From contig JBBQUQ010000002.1 of NCBI GenBank assembly GCA_038212325.1, positions 6,514 to 70,513 on the forward strand: a stretch of 64,000 bases of DNA, read 5' to 3'. Made by a program: the position numbers and the translations under genes. Shown piece by piece: positions 33,321 through 42,644 of this stretch. The DNA comes from CAIVAT01 sp038212325. GTDB taxonomy: Bacteria; Bacteroidota; Bacteroidia; Bacteroidales; FEN-979. The notes below the pieces were generated by a model, which searched no databases, was not told where the DNA came from, and saw only the letters and a program-made list of their open reading frames with translations. Every line of letters begins with the position of its first letter. Within the stretch, counting starts at the first letter, position 1.

Positions 33321-35600
33321 TTAAAAACTAAAACTCAGCCCCACGCTGGGCATCAGTGGCATCTGATCAACACGGGTATAGGAAATCCGGTCGAAATAGA
33401 ATATGTTCTGCTGGTCCAGTGCATTTGTCACACTCAGGTTGATTTCAAGTTTGGTTGTTTTTCCGAGAAAGAATATTTTCTTCAGGTTAACGTCAAGCCG
33501 GCTGTAATAGGGCAGCCTTCCCTGGTCATAATCACCATATAGAATTCCCAGCGATCCGTTCTCGGTGGGATAATTGGTGCCCATGTTGGCAAAGTTGATC
33601 AGCTCATAAAAGCCTTGCGTTTGGGTAAACGGAAAACCCGAGCCATAGTTATACCTGAGATCGAATTCCCAGCTGTTTCGTTTTCCCCAGTTGAACGTGG
33701 AAACCAGGTTGAGGTTGTGGCGGCGGTCGTATGGAGGAACATAATCGTAAAAGCCATCGTTGCGGTGAATGAAACCGAGGGAATATGTTACCCATACATG
33801 AACTTTTTTCCAGTCGTACTTCACCGAAACATCCATCCCTTCTGCATCCCCGGTTTCATAAATGAAATCCTCCTTGTAGTATGCGGGTATGTTGATGTTT
33901 TCCTGGGTGTCGTCATAAAGCTTATTCCGGTTCAATGTTGTCAGTACCGGGTAGTATTTGTAGTATCCTTCAACGTTAACTGAAAGGTTTGGCATGAGAT
34001 CCCATTCAAACCCCAGGACAACCTGGTCGCATTTTTGCAACTCATTGGTCGGGCTGCTGATATAGCCATAAAACAGGTTCACTACATCTTTATCATAGGT
34101 TGTACTGATCAGGTTCTGGGAGTATATACCTGCAGCCATCTTCATGCGGAATTTGGGGGCAACATTGTATTTCATCGACAGGCGGGGTTCAAAGGATGCA
34201 GCGGAAATAGAGGCATAATACTGGAACCTGAGGCCGGGCTCGATGATGAACTTTCCGGGCATCCATTTGTAATCAACATACAACGAAGCCTCTGTTGAGT
34301 TTTGGGTGTATTCGATGTTGCGGTTTAAGCTGTTGTAGAAGTCAAGCGTGGTTTTAAACCCCGAAATGTCAAGCCCGTATTTCAGTGCATCCCTTCCCAG
34401 GAAATAGGTGAAATTCAATCCGCCATTGAATCCATCAATTGAACTCGACCTGGGTGATTTGTTAATTTCGTCCAGCACGACATTGTAAGTTGAATAGGCA
34501 AAGTTTCCTTCGATCAGTACCGAACTTTTTCCCGGGATTGCCAGGAATGTCAAGCCTCCCCCGAATGAATTCCAATGATAATCCTGGAGTACCTGGTAGG
34601 TCACTTTGTCAGAAAAATTGAACCCGAAAATATTTACCTTGCTTCCATTCGCGGCATTGACTGCGATTTTTCCGTAGATATCGAGGTAATTATACGGAAG
34701 CCCGTTTTCGTTGATGTAGGTGTAAAAAATCTTACTCGACTGGGCAAGGTATGAATTTTTAACAGAAAGCAGGAAGGTAGAGCTTGCACCATCAGGGTCT
34801 TTTTGCTTGAAGATCGGCCCCTCCAGCAGCGCCTTGGCCCCGAAAGTGCTGACATCGAATTTTCCGGCAAAACGGTTTTTATTGCCATCGCGGGTAGTTA
34901 CATCCATGACCGACGAAAGACGGCCCCCGTATTCGGCGCCGAAGCCGCCGGTATAAACATTTACATTCTTCAGGATATCCACATCAAAGACAGAGAATAA
35001 TCCGATGGAGTGAAAAGGGTTATAAACGATCATGCCATCGTAGAGCACTTTATTTTGAATAGGAGGGCCGCCCCTGATATACAACTGTCCGCCCTGGTCG
35101 CCTGAAAAGATGACGCCGGGCAATACCTGCAGGTATTGCGCCAGGTCGGGAGTGCCGCCGATGGACGGAATCGATTGAATTTCTTTCGGGGTGATTTTAA
35201 TTATGCTGGTTTGTGTTTCGCTCACCCTGTCCTGCCGGGCAGCTGAAATGCTGACCTCGTCGAGTTGAACGGTAGACTTTGCCAGGTATAATTTCTTAGA
35301 AATCACATCGTCAGGTTTGATGGTAATGGGTATCTGCAGCGTGTCAAACCCGACATAGGTAACCATCAGGATATACTGTCCGGGAGGGATTTTGGTGATG
35401 GCAAAAAAACCGTTGCCATCAGTGGGGGCACCGATGGTTGTTTTGTAGAGGTATACGTTTGTAAACAGGACCGGTTCACCGGTTTCCTGCTCATACACAA
35501 AACCCCTGACCGAGCCATACTGGGCGAAGCCCGGCGAATAAAATAACGGGATCATTAATATGGAGAGCAGAAAGGGAAATAACTCTTTTGGCAGCTTCAT
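33321..35600 (-). CDS. TonB-dependent receptor with carboxypeptidase-like N-terminal domain
   Basis: 759 residues. The signal peptide (to GFAQ) is followed by a CarboxypepD-regulatory-like domain (GSVRGFVYEQETGEPVLFTNVYL, residues about 28-110), a plug domain (IPSIGGTPDLAQYLQVLPGVIFSGDQGGQLYIRGG...) and a beta barrel ending in GLSFSF, a typical C-terminal aromatic terminus. No SusD partner is adjacent, so this is a standalone receptor. A CAAAAGTA box at 35634-35641 (complement of TAnnTTTG) fits its promoter. The ligand is unknown. Confidence 0.88.
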   Translation of the reverse strand: MKLPKELFPFLLSILMIPLFYSPGFAQYGSVRGFVYEQETGEPVLFTNVYLYKTTIGAPTDGNGFFAITKIPPGQYILMVTYVGFDTLQIPITIKPDDVISKKLYLAKSTVQLDEVSISAARQDRVSETQTSIIKITPKEIQSIPSIGGTPDLAQYLQVLPGVIFSGDQGGQLYIRGGPPIQNKVLYDGMIVYNPFHSIGLFSVFDVDILKNVNVYTGGFGAEYGGRLSSVMDVTTRDGNKNRFAGKFDVSTFGAKALLEGPIFKQKDPDGASSTFLLSVKNSYLAQSSKIFYTYINENGLPYNYLDIYGKIAVNAANGSKVNIFGFNFSDKVTYQVLQDYHWNSFGGGLTFLAIPGKSSVLIEGNFAYSTYNVVLDEINKSPRSSSIDGFNGGLNFTYFLGRDALKYGLDISGFKTTLDFYNSLNRNIEYTQNSTEASLYVDYKWMPGKFIIEPGLRFQYYASISAASFEPRLSMKYNVAPKFRMKMAAGIYSQNLISTTYDKDVVNLFYGYISSPTNELQKCDQVVLGFEWDLMPNLSVNVEGYYKYYPVLTTLNRNKLYDDTQENINIPAYYKEDFIYETGDAEGMDVSVKYDWKKVHVWVTYSLGFIHRNDGFYDYVPPYDRRHNLNLVSTFNWGKRNSWEFDLRYNYGSGFPFTQTQGFYELINFANMGTNYPTENGSLGILYGDYDQGRLPYYSRLDVNLKKIFFLGKTTKLEINLSVTNALDQQNIFYFDRISYTRVDQMPLMPSVGLSFSF

Positions 35601-35747
35601 AACAGGTTCGGACTTGAATCAGATCTAAGAGGGCAAAAGTAGACATAATCATCGGGTAAAAAAAACGAAAACAGCGGGTTCAGCAACCGGGCTGTTTGAA
35701 AAAAATTCTTATTTTTGTAAAAGTAGAACTACCTTTTAAAATACGCT

Positions 35748-37355
35748 ATGCAGAAGTTATTGTTATTAGGGGATGAGGCCATTGCACAGGGCGCCCTGGA
35801 TGCCGGCCTGTCCGGAATCTATGCCTATCCCGGAACTCCTTCCACTGAAATCACTGAATTTGTCCAGAATTCCAAGTTTGCAGCCGACCACCATATTCAC
35901 TCGAACTGGTCGACCAATGAAAAAACCGCCATGGAGTCGGCGCTTGGGATGTCGTATGCCGGAAAACGCACCATGGTATGCATGAAGCATGTGGGTTTGA
36001 ATGTTGCGGCCGATCCGTTCATCAATTCAGCCATTACGGGAGCCAATGGGGGCATGATCGTGGTAGCAGCCGATGATCCGTCGATGCATTCATCGCAGAA
36101 TGAACAGGATTCGCGTTTTTTTGGAAAATTCGCGCTTGTCCCGATCCTTGAACCGGCTGATCAGCAGGAGGCTTATGACATGGTTCACTATGGCTTTGAT
36201 TTTTCCGAAAAATACAGGGTGCCCGTGTTAATGCGCATTACAACCCGCATGGCCCATTCGCGTTCGGGTGTTGCGAGAGTGCCTGAGGTCAGAAAACAGA
36301 ATGAATTGAAAATGCCTTCCGACCTGCGCCAGTTTGTCCTTCTGCCAAACATTGCAAGAAAGCGCTATAAGAACCTTCTCAAGGACCATGCATTCTTCAT
36401 TACTGAATCGGAATCCTCGCCATTCAACAAATACATCGATGGCCCCGACAAGTCGAAAGGGATCATCGTTTGCGGAATTGCCTATAATTACCTGCTCGAA
36501 AATTTTTCCGATCGCAAGGTGCCCTATCCTGTGCTGAAGATCGGCCAGTATCCCATGCCACGCAGCCTGGTTGAAAAAATGGCCGATGATTGCGATGAAA
36601 TTCTTGTTATCGAAGATGGGTACCCCATTGTGGAGGAATTGCTAAAAGGCTACCTTGGCCGTGGACTGAAGGTGAAGGGCCGCCTCGACGGTACCCTTCC
36701 GCGCGATGGCGAACTGAACCCAAATCTTGTGGCCGTTGCCCTCGGAAAAGCGGATACTTTCGGATTGCCCGTTCCCGACCTTGTTGTTGGCCGCCCGCCC
36801 TCGTTATGCAGCGGCTGTCCGCACATCGACTCCTATTATGCACTGAGCGAAACGCTAAGTGCCCTGTCCAATGGCAGGGTGTTTTCCGATATTGGCTGTT
36901 ATACGCTTGGCGCATTAAAGCCATACGAAGCGATCAACTCCTGTGTCGACATGGGGGCCTCCATCACGATGGCCAAAGGGGCCGCCGATGCCGGGCTGAT
37001 TCCCGCCGTGGCAGTGATCGGGGATTCCACGTTTACGCATTCGGGAATGACCGGCCTGCTCGATGCCATCAATGACAAGTCGCCCATTACGATCATGATC
37101 CTTGATAATGGAACGACAGCCATGACAGGCGGGCAGGACTCCCCGGGATTTGGGAAAATCGAAGAGATCTGCAAGGGATTGGGTGTAGAGGAAGCGCACA
37201 TCCGCGTGCTGAAACCCCTGAAAAAATATCATGATGAGAATGTCGCCATCATGAAAGAAGAATTAGCCTATCCTGGCGTGTCAGTGATCATTCCCCGCCG
37301 CGAGTGCATTGTTGCCATTGACAAGCGCATCCGCGATAAATTCAAGAACAAGTAA
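35748..37355 (+). CDS. iorA: Indolepyruvate ferredoxin oxidoreductase alpha subunit, without ferredoxin domain
   Basis: 535 residues. GIYAYPGTPSTEI opens the pyrimidine-binding domain. CSGCPHIDSYYALS and GDSTFTHSGMTGLLDAINDKSPITIMILDNGTTAMTGGQ form the thiamine diphosphate site. It oxidises aryl-pyruvates to acyl-CoA, passing electrons to ferredoxin. Archaeal IorA ends with two CxxCxxC clusters; this one stops at about residue 535 with a lone RREC and no cluster motif, as is usual for the phylum. It is followed 11 bases later by iorB. A possible -7 box, TATTTTTG, lies at 35710-35717. It could also serve other 2-oxoacids. Confidence 0.9.
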   Translation: MQKLLLLGDEAIAQGALDAGLSGIYAYPGTPSTEITEFVQNSKFAADHHIHSNWSTNEKTAMESALGMSYAGKRTMVCMKHVGLNVAADPFINSAITGANGGMIVVAADDPSMHSSQNEQDSRFFGKFALVPILEPADQQEAYDMVHYGFDFSEKYRVPVLMRITTRMAHSRSGVARVPEVRKQNELKMPSDLRQFVLLPNIARKRYKNLLKDHAFFITESESSPFNKYIDGPDKSKGIIVCGIAYNYLLENFSDRKVPYPVLKIGQYPMPRSLVEKMADDCDEILVIEDGYPIVEELLKGYLGRGLKVKGRLDGTLPRDGELNPNLVAVALGKADTFGLPVPDLVVGRPPSLCSGCPHIDSYYALSETLSALSNGRVFSDIGCYTLGALKPYEAINSCVDMGASITMAKGAADAGLIPAVAVIGDSTFTHSGMTGLLDAINDKSPITIMILDNGTTAMTGGQDSPGFGKIEEICKGLGVEEAHIRVLKPLKKYHDENVAIMKEELAYPGVSVIIPRRECIVAIDKRIRDKFKNK

Positions 37356-37366
37356 ACACACAACCA

Positions 37367-37948
37367 ATGAAAAGAGATATTATTTTAGCAGGTGTAGGAG
37401 GCCAGGGCATTATCTCCATTGCCTCCATCATCGGCTATGCTGCACTTGAACAGGGCATGTTTTTGAAACAATCGGAAGTTCACGGGATGAGTCAGCGGGG
37501 AGGCGATGTGATGTCAAACCTGCGGATTTCGCACCAGGACATTGCCTCTGACCTGATCCCATTCGGACAGGCAGACATGATCATTTCCATCGAGCCGCTC
37601 GAATCGCTCCGTTACCTGCCATATCTTTCGGGCGAAGGCTGGGTCATTACCAATACCCGCCCCTTTAACAATATTCCAAATTATCCTGAAATGGATAAAA
37701 TCATGGCCGAAATAGAGAAGGTGCCTCATCATATAGCATTGGATGCTGATGCAACGGCCAAAGAGGCAGGTTCGGCCAAAGCCACCAACATTGTAATCTT
37801 AGGGGCGGCCGCCCCTTTCCTTGGCATGGCCTATGAAAAGCTTGAAGATGCCATTCGATTCATCTTCCGGAAAAAAGGAGATAAAATCATTGACCTGAAC
37901 CTGACAGCCTTGAAGGCAGGTTTTGATTTCTCAAACCAGCACAAGTGA
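37367..37948 (+). CDS. iorB: Indolepyruvate oxidoreductase beta subunit
   Basis: 193 residues, the gamma-type domain of 2-oxoacid oxidoreductases. DIILAGVGGQGI at the start, EVHGMSQRGGDV near residue 40 and IEPLESLRYL are the standard IorB motifs. It pairs with IorA. The gene ends 52 bases before the serine palmitoyltransferase ATG, and a TACCTTTG box at 37960-37967 lies in that space. Confidence 0.92.
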   Translation: MKRDIILAGVGGQGIISIASIIGYAALEQGMFLKQSEVHGMSQRGGDVMSNLRISHQDIASDLIPFGQADMIISIEPLESLRYLPYLSGEGWVITNTRPFNNIPNYPEMDKIMAEIEKVPHHIALDADATAKEAGSAKATNIVILGAAAPFLGMAYEKLEDAIRFIFRKKGDKIIDLNLTALKAGFDFSNQHK

Positions 37949-37959
37949 TTTTTTCTTTG

Positions 37960-37967
37960 TACCTTTG
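37960..37967 (+). promoter_or_regulatory. Possible -7 box for the sphingolipid genes
   Basis: TACCTTTG fits TAnnTTTG and lies 33 bases before the serine palmitoyltransferase ATG. No clear -33 partner is seen. If used, it would separate the lipid genes from iorAB. Confidence 0.45.
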
Positions 37968-38000
37968 CACGCTTTTTTTATATTACAGAGATTTAAAACA

Positions 38001-39191
38001 ATGAGGATTTTACAGAGGAAATTAGCCCACTACACCGAGCCGCAGAAAGTTGAGAAAATGGGGATCTATCCGTTCTTCCGGATGATAGAGTCGGACCAGG
38101 ATACGGTGGTTATGATGAATGGCCGTAAAGTGCTGATGTTCGGCTCAAACAGTTATCTCGGGCTGACCAACCATCCGAAAATCAAGGAAGCTGCTATTAA
38201 GGCGACTGAAAAGTACGGCACAGGCTGTGCAGGTTCCCGCTTTCTCAACGGAACACTTGACATTCATATCGAGCTTGAAAACAAGCTGGCTGAATTTGTT
38301 GGAAAACAGGCTGCGCTGGTTTACAGCACTGGTTTCCAGGTTAACCTCGGGGTTATCCCGACCATTACCGGGCGCAATGACTATATCCTGATCGATGAGC
38401 TTGATCATGCATCCATAATTGAGGCTACCCGTTTGTCTTTTGCCAAGGTGCTGAAATTTCGTCACAACGACATGCATTCCCTGGAGTCAGTTCTTAAAAA
38501 GTGTGAGCCCGGCAGGATCAAGCTGATTGTGGTAGATGGTGTGTTCAGCATGGATGGCGATATTGCCAATCTGCCGGAAATAGTTAAACTATCGGAAAAG
38601 TATGAAGCGACTATCATGGTCGATGATGCACACGCCATCGGCGTGCTTGGCAAACATGGCGCCGGTACGGCAAACCATTTTGGCCTGACCAGCAAAGTTG
38701 ACCTGATCATGGGTACTTTTTCAAAATCCATGGCGGCCCTGGGAGGTTTTATTGCAAGCGATACTGAAACAATCAATTATATCAAACACCACTCACGCAC
38801 CCTGATATTCAGCGCATCAGCAACTCCTGCGTCAGCCGCAGCCGTGCTTGCAGCGCTTGAGATCATGAAAAGCGAGCCTGAACGAATTGAACATCTGTGG
38901 GAGGTTACCCATTACGCCATCGAGAATTTCAGAAAACTGGGATTTGATATCGGCAACACCGTTACCCCCATCATTCCGTTATACATCCGTGACAACCTCA
39001 AAACCCTTACCATTACCCGCATGTTACTGGATGAAGGAATTTTTGTGAACCCTGTCGTGGCTCCGGCCGTAAGCAAGGACAATACATTGATCCGCTTTTC
39101 CCTCATGGCTACTCATACGAAAGAACAAGTTGATATTGCGTTGGAGAAATTTGAGAAACTGGGGAAGAAGCTCCATATTATCTCAAAATAG
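38001..39191 (+). CDS. spt: Serine palmitoyltransferase
   Basis: 396 residues from the ATG at 38001. The sequence closely follows the Bacteroides enzyme: VLMFGSNSYLGLTNHP, YGTGCAGSRFLNGTLDIH, VDGVFSMDGDIANLPEIV, VDDAHAIGVLGKHG and the PLP lysine in MGTFSKSMAALGGFI (near residue 240). It condenses serine with a fatty acyl-CoA to 3-ketosphinganine. The alternatives, 2-amino-3-ketobutyrate ligase and BioF, have the same fold, but NGTLD, the GTFSKS context and the ceramide-type neighbours favour SPT. It is the first gene of a four-gene lipid cluster; the next starts 5 bases later. Confidence 0.9.
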   Translation: MRILQRKLAHYTEPQKVEKMGIYPFFRMIESDQDTVVMMNGRKVLMFGSNSYLGLTNHPKIKEAAIKATEKYGTGCAGSRFLNGTLDIHIELENKLAEFVGKQAALVYSTGFQVNLGVIPTITGRNDYILIDELDHASIIEATRLSFAKVLKFRHNDMHSLESVLKKCEPGRIKLIVVDGVFSMDGDIANLPEIVKLSEKYEATIMVDDAHAIGVLGKHGAGTANHFGLTSKVDLIMGTFSKSMAALGGFIASDTETINYIKHHSRTLIFSASATPASAAAVLAALEIMKSEPERIEHLWEVTHYAIENFRKLGFDIGNTVTPIIPLYIRDNLKTLTITRMLLDEGIFVNPVVAPAVSKDNTLIRFSLMATHTKEQVDIALEKFEKLGKKLHIISK

Positions 39192-39196
39192 TCCTG

Positions 39197-40330
39197 ATGA
39201 CAAAAACCAACCCGATTGAATTAAAAAAAGTTGCCACCAAAAAGGATCTTAAACGGTTCATCGCATTTCAAAATCAACTTTACAAAGGAAATAAATTCTG
39301 GTGTCCGCCGATGCGGATGGATGAAATGAACACACTGAGCAGGGATAAGAACCCTGCTTTTGATTTTTGTGAAGCTGAATTCTGGATCGCTTACCGCGGT
39401 AAAGTGATGGTGGGGCGCATTGCCGGCATCATCAACCATAAGGCCAATGAACGCTGGAATGAAAGGATGGTGCGTTTCGGTTGGATCGATTTCATCGATG
39501 ACTCAGAGGTTTCGCAGTTACTGCTCGACACGGTGCAGGAATGGGGCAGGTCGAAAGGGATGAATGGCATTCATGGGCCCCTTGGTTTTTCCGACATGGA
39601 CAATGAGGGAATGCTCATCAAGGGTTTTGAAGAACTTGCAACCCTTGCATCGATTTACAACTATCCCTACTATGTGGGGCACATGGAGAAGATGGGTTTC
39701 GAAAAAGCCGCCGACTGGGTGCAGTATGAATTTGAAATTCCCCCTGCAATACCTGAAAAGGTTGACCGACTAGCTCTGCTCGTACAGGAGAAATATAAGC
39801 TCAGGCTGCTTAAAGCAAGGAAGGCAAAAGAGCTGCTGCCCTATGCTCCGAAAATGTTTCGCACACTTAACGCGGCTTTCAGTGAACTATACGGTTACAC
39901 TGCCCTGACCCAGAAACAAGTGGACATGTACATCAAAGCCTATTTTGGCTTTGTCCGTCCTGAATTCATCTCTTTTGTCATCGATGAACACGACGAGGTG
40001 GTCGGGTTTGGCGTATCCCTGCCTTCGCTTACCCGGGCCCTTCAGAAATGCGATGGTAAATTGTTCCCGTTCGGGTTTCTTTATCTCCTTCGGGCCATGA
40101 AAAAGAGCGACACGATCGACATGTACCTGAATGGTGTTCGTCCCGATTATCATGCGAAAGGAGTAAATGCACTGTATTACAATGAGATGCACCGGGCATA
40201 CATCAAGCATGGCATTAAGAAGGCTGTAACCAACCCGCAACTGGAAGACAATGCCAAAGCCCTCACCATCTGGAAAAATTTCAATGGAAGGCAGCATTTG
40301 ACGAGGAGGTGCTGGATAAAACATTTTTAA
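39197..40330 (+). CDS. GNAT-fold acyltransferase, candidate ceramide synthase (copy 1)
   Basis: 377 residues. The opening VATKKDLKRFIAFQNQLYKGNKFWCPPMRMDE and the middle GIHGPLGFSDMDNEGMLIKGF are shared with two paralogues in this window. A GNAT-like acyl-CoA loop is seen at GVRPDYHAKGVNALYY (near residue 315), and NPQLEDNAKALTIWKNF follows. Bacterial ceramide synthase (bCerS) is an unrelated GNAT-type N-acyltransferase encoded near SPT. The position directly after spt makes N-acylation of 3-ketosphinganine the best guess. Family name not verified. A 150-base gap with a palindrome and a heptamer array follows. Confidence 0.75.
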   Translation: MTKTNPIELKKVATKKDLKRFIAFQNQLYKGNKFWCPPMRMDEMNTLSRDKNPAFDFCEAEFWIAYRGKVMVGRIAGIINHKANERWNERMVRFGWIDFIDDSEVSQLLLDTVQEWGRSKGMNGIHGPLGFSDMDNEGMLIKGFEELATLASIYNYPYYVGHMEKMGFEKAADWVQYEFEIPPAIPEKVDRLALLVQEKYKLRLLKARKAKELLPYAPKMFRTLNAAFSELYGYTALTQKQVDMYIKAYFGFVRPEFISFVIDEHDEVVGFGVSLPSLTRALQKCDGKLFPFGFLYLLRAMKKSDTIDMYLNGVRPDYHAKGVNALYYNEMHRAYIKHGIKKAVTNPQLEDNAKALTIWKNFNGRQHLTRRCWIKHF

Positions 40331-40380
40331 TAATGCGAATCAAGGGGTGAAAATAAATTCATGTAACCACCTTATATAAT

Positions 40381-40394
40381 GGGGCTAAAGCCCC
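40381..40394. repeat. Palindrome with GCTAAAGC core
   Basis: GGGGCTAAAGCCCC, 14 bases, between acyltransferase copy 1 and the dehydrogenase gene. The same core recurs in palindromes at 54.9-55.0 kb, suggesting a dispersed REP-like family. Confidence 0.6.
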
Positions 40395-40433
40395 TGGTCT
40401 GACGTTAAAAGGCGACTCTTCATTCACATTATC

Positions 40434-40468
40434 AAAGTGCAAAGTGCAAAGTGCAAAGTGCAAAGTGG
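40434..40468 (+). repeat. Heptamer tandem repeat (AAAGTGC)
   Basis: Four perfect AAAGTGC copies and a fifth ending in G, 35 bases, ending 12 bases before the dehydrogenase start. Copy-number change would alter the spacing between any upstream signal and the start codon. Confidence 0.9.
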
Positions 40469-40480
40469 GAATACCGCCAA

Positions 40481-41494
40481 ATGATCGATATGAAAAATAT
40501 ACTTATCACCGGCGCCAGCGGGTTTATTGGCAGCTTTCTTGTTGAAGAAGGGCTGAAACAGGATTTTCAGGTTTATGCCGGAGTCCGTAAATCAAGCTCA
40601 CGTGATTATCTGCAGGATGAACGCATCCGGTTTATTGAATTTGATTTCTCAACCAAGGAAAAGGTCCTCGAAACTCTGGAGGATTGCAAAAACAAAAATA
40701 TCCGCTTCCATTACATAGTTCATAACGCAGGGCTTACCAAGGTCAAAAAAAAGGAGGATTTTTACAATGTAAATTGCCGGAATACCATTCATTTCATTGA
40801 GGCACTGATTGAATCGGGGATGGTCCCGGATAAGTTCCTGTTTGTCAGCAGTCTTGCTGCTTACGGTCCGGGTGATCCGCATACAGGTGAACCGGTGCGC
40901 CTTACCCATGAACCTAAACCCATCGAACTTTACGGAAAAAGCAAGCTTGATGCTGAACGTTATATCACTGGTTTGACTGACTTTCCCTGGCTGATTGTAA
41001 GGCCAACCGGTGTTTACGGACCAAAAGAAAAAGATTATTTCGTGTTTTTCCAGACCATAAACCGGGGCATGGAGCCCTATATCGGTTTCAGGAAACAGGT
41101 ACTCACCTTCATATATGTACGTGACCTGGTCAGGCTGATATATATTGCACTTGCTTCGCCACACATAAAAAAAGCCTGGTTTGTGTCGGATGGCAAAGAA
41201 TATCCATCGGAACTTTTTGCGAAAATTACCAAAAAGGCATTGGGAAAAAAAACAGTGCGCTTTACCGTTCCGCTTTTTCTTGTCAGGGCAATTGCCACCA
41301 TCGGCGAGCGTGTAGGCGGATTGTGGGGAACCATTCCTACCTTGAATACCGACAAATATAAGGTTCTGAAATGCACGAACTGGCGTTGTGAATTTGAGCC
41401 GCTGGAACAGGATCTTGGCTTTAAAGCTGAATACGACCTGGAAAAGGGAGTTGCCGAAACGCTTGAATGGTACAAAAAGGAAAAATGGCTCTGA
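40481..41494 (+). CDS. NAD-dependent epimerase/dehydratase family protein, candidate ceramide reductase
   Basis: 337 residues (start 40481 MIDMKN, or 40490). NILITGASGFIGSFLVEEGL is the NAD(P)-binding Rossmann loop. HNAGLTKV, VSSLAAYG (catalytic Ser) and YGKSKLDAER (Tyr-x3-Lys) form the extended-SDR active site, with WLIVRPTGVYGP after it. In sphingolipid-making bacteria a member of this class (CerR) reduces the 3-oxo group of oxidised ceramide. It lies between two acyltransferase paralogues and ends 1 base before the next ATG, so these are coupled. Other sugar-nucleotide epimerase roles are possible but context disfavours them. Confidence 0.8.
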   Translation: MIDMKNILITGASGFIGSFLVEEGLKQDFQVYAGVRKSSSRDYLQDERIRFIEFDFSTKEKVLETLEDCKNKNIRFHYIVHNAGLTKVKKKEDFYNVNCRNTIHFIEALIESGMVPDKFLFVSSLAAYGPGDPHTGEPVRLTHEPKPIELYGKSKLDAERYITGLTDFPWLIVRPTGVYGPKEKDYFVFFQTINRGMEPYIGFRKQVLTFIYVRDLVRLIYIALASPHIKKAWFVSDGKEYPSELFAKITKKALGKKTVRFTVPLFLVRAIATIGERVGGLWGTIPTLNTDKYKVLKCTNWRCEFEPLEQDLGFKAEYDLEKGVAETLEWYKKEKWL

Positions 41495-41495
41495 C

Positions 41496-42644
41496 ATGAG
41501 TGATATCTCAATAAGGAAAGTTGTTACACACCGGGACCTGAAGAAATTCGTTGACTTTCCTTTTCATTTGTTTGAAGGGAACGCATTCTGGGTTCCCCCA
41601 TTGAAATTTGACGAGATCAATACCCTTCGAAAGGACAAAAACCCGGCATTTTCCTACTGCGAAGCGGAATACTGGATAGCCTTTCGCGACGGGGAGCCTG
41701 TGGGCAGAATTGCCGGCATCATCAACCATCATGAATGTGAGCATTGGAACACCCGGCTGGTAAGATTTGGATGGATTGACTTTATCGACGACCCGAAGGT
41801 TTCCCGTTTGCTGTTGGAGAACGTCACAGAATGGGGCAGGGGCAAAGGGATGACCGGGCTTCATGGCCCGTTGGGGTTTACCGACATGGACCCGGAAGGG
41901 ATGCTCATGGAAGGATTTGACCAGATATCCAGTTTGTCGGCCATCTATAATTTCCCCTATTACAAGGATCACATGGAACGACTTGGTTTCAGGAAGTCAA
42001 CCGACTGGGTTCAGTTTGAGATCAGGATACCTGAAACCAGCCCCGACAAGGTTGAGCGTGTGACGGAGATTGTCCTGAGAAAATATGACCTGCACTTGTT
42101 AAAGCCCCGTAAAGCAAAGGAAATCAGACCATACGCTGCAAAAATGTTCACCATGTATAATGAAGCATTCCGCGACATCTATGGTTTTTCCGCGCTGACA
42201 AAGGAACAGATGGAAAACTACACGAGGCAGTACTTTGACTTTATCAGGCCTGAATTTGTATCGTTGGTGCTCGATTCAAACGATGATGTCGTGGGGTTTG
42301 GAATTACCATGCCCAGCCTGTCCATTGCACTTCAAAAAGCCAAAGGATCCTTGTTCCCTTTTGGGTTCATTCACCTGTTGCGCGCCATGCGTCATAACGA
42401 CACGATCCATATGTACTTGATCGGCGTACGTCCCGATTACCAGGGAAAAGGCATATTGGCCCTGGTTTACCATGAACTTGCACGGGCATACATGAAAGCC
42501 GGAATAAAGATTGCACGCACCCATCCCCAGCTTGAAGACAACCTGAAGGCCATCTCTATATGGAAAAACTACGACGCCCGGGTGAATATCAGGCGTCGTT
42601 GCTGGATCAGGTCATTTACCCCGGTTGAAAAAAACCAGGCTTAG
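41496..42644 (+). CDS. GNAT-fold acyltransferase, candidate ceramide synthase (copy 2)
   Basis: 382 residues. It is closely similar to the gene at 39197: VVTHRDLKKFVDFPFHLFEGNAFWVPP, GLHGPLGFTDMDPEGMLMEGF, GVRPDYQGKGILALVYHE and THPQLEDNLKAISIWKNY. The two copies flank the dehydrogenase, an arrangement that suggests tandem duplication and different chain-length or substrate preference. The ATG is at 41496, 1 base after the dehydrogenase stop. It converges with the outer-membrane protein gene and overlaps it by 4 bases. A decayed relative lies 1 kb further right. Confidence 0.75.
   Translation: MSDISIRKVVTHRDLKKFVDFPFHLFEGNAFWVPPLKFDEINTLRKDKNPAFSYCEAEYWIAFRDGEPVGRIAGIINHHECEHWNTRLVRFGWIDFIDDPKVSRLLLENVTEWGRGKGMTGLHGPLGFTDMDPEGMLMEGFDQISSLSAIYNFPYYKDHMERLGFRKSTDWVQFEIRIPETSPDKVERVTEIVLRKYDLHLLKPRKAKEIRPYAAKMFTMYNEAFRDIYGFSALTKEQMENYTRQYFDFIRPEFVSLVLDSNDDVVGFGITMPSLSIALQKAKGSLFPFGFIHLLRAMRHNDTIHMYLIGVRPDYQGKGILALVYHELARAYMKAGIKIARTHPQLEDNLKAISIWKNYDARVNIRRRCWIRSFTPVEKNQA

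Noticed and set aside
40649..41497. Long minus-strand frame antisense to the reductase gene
   Set aside because: Aromatic-rich shadow with no motifs; the plus strand holds a complete SDR active site.
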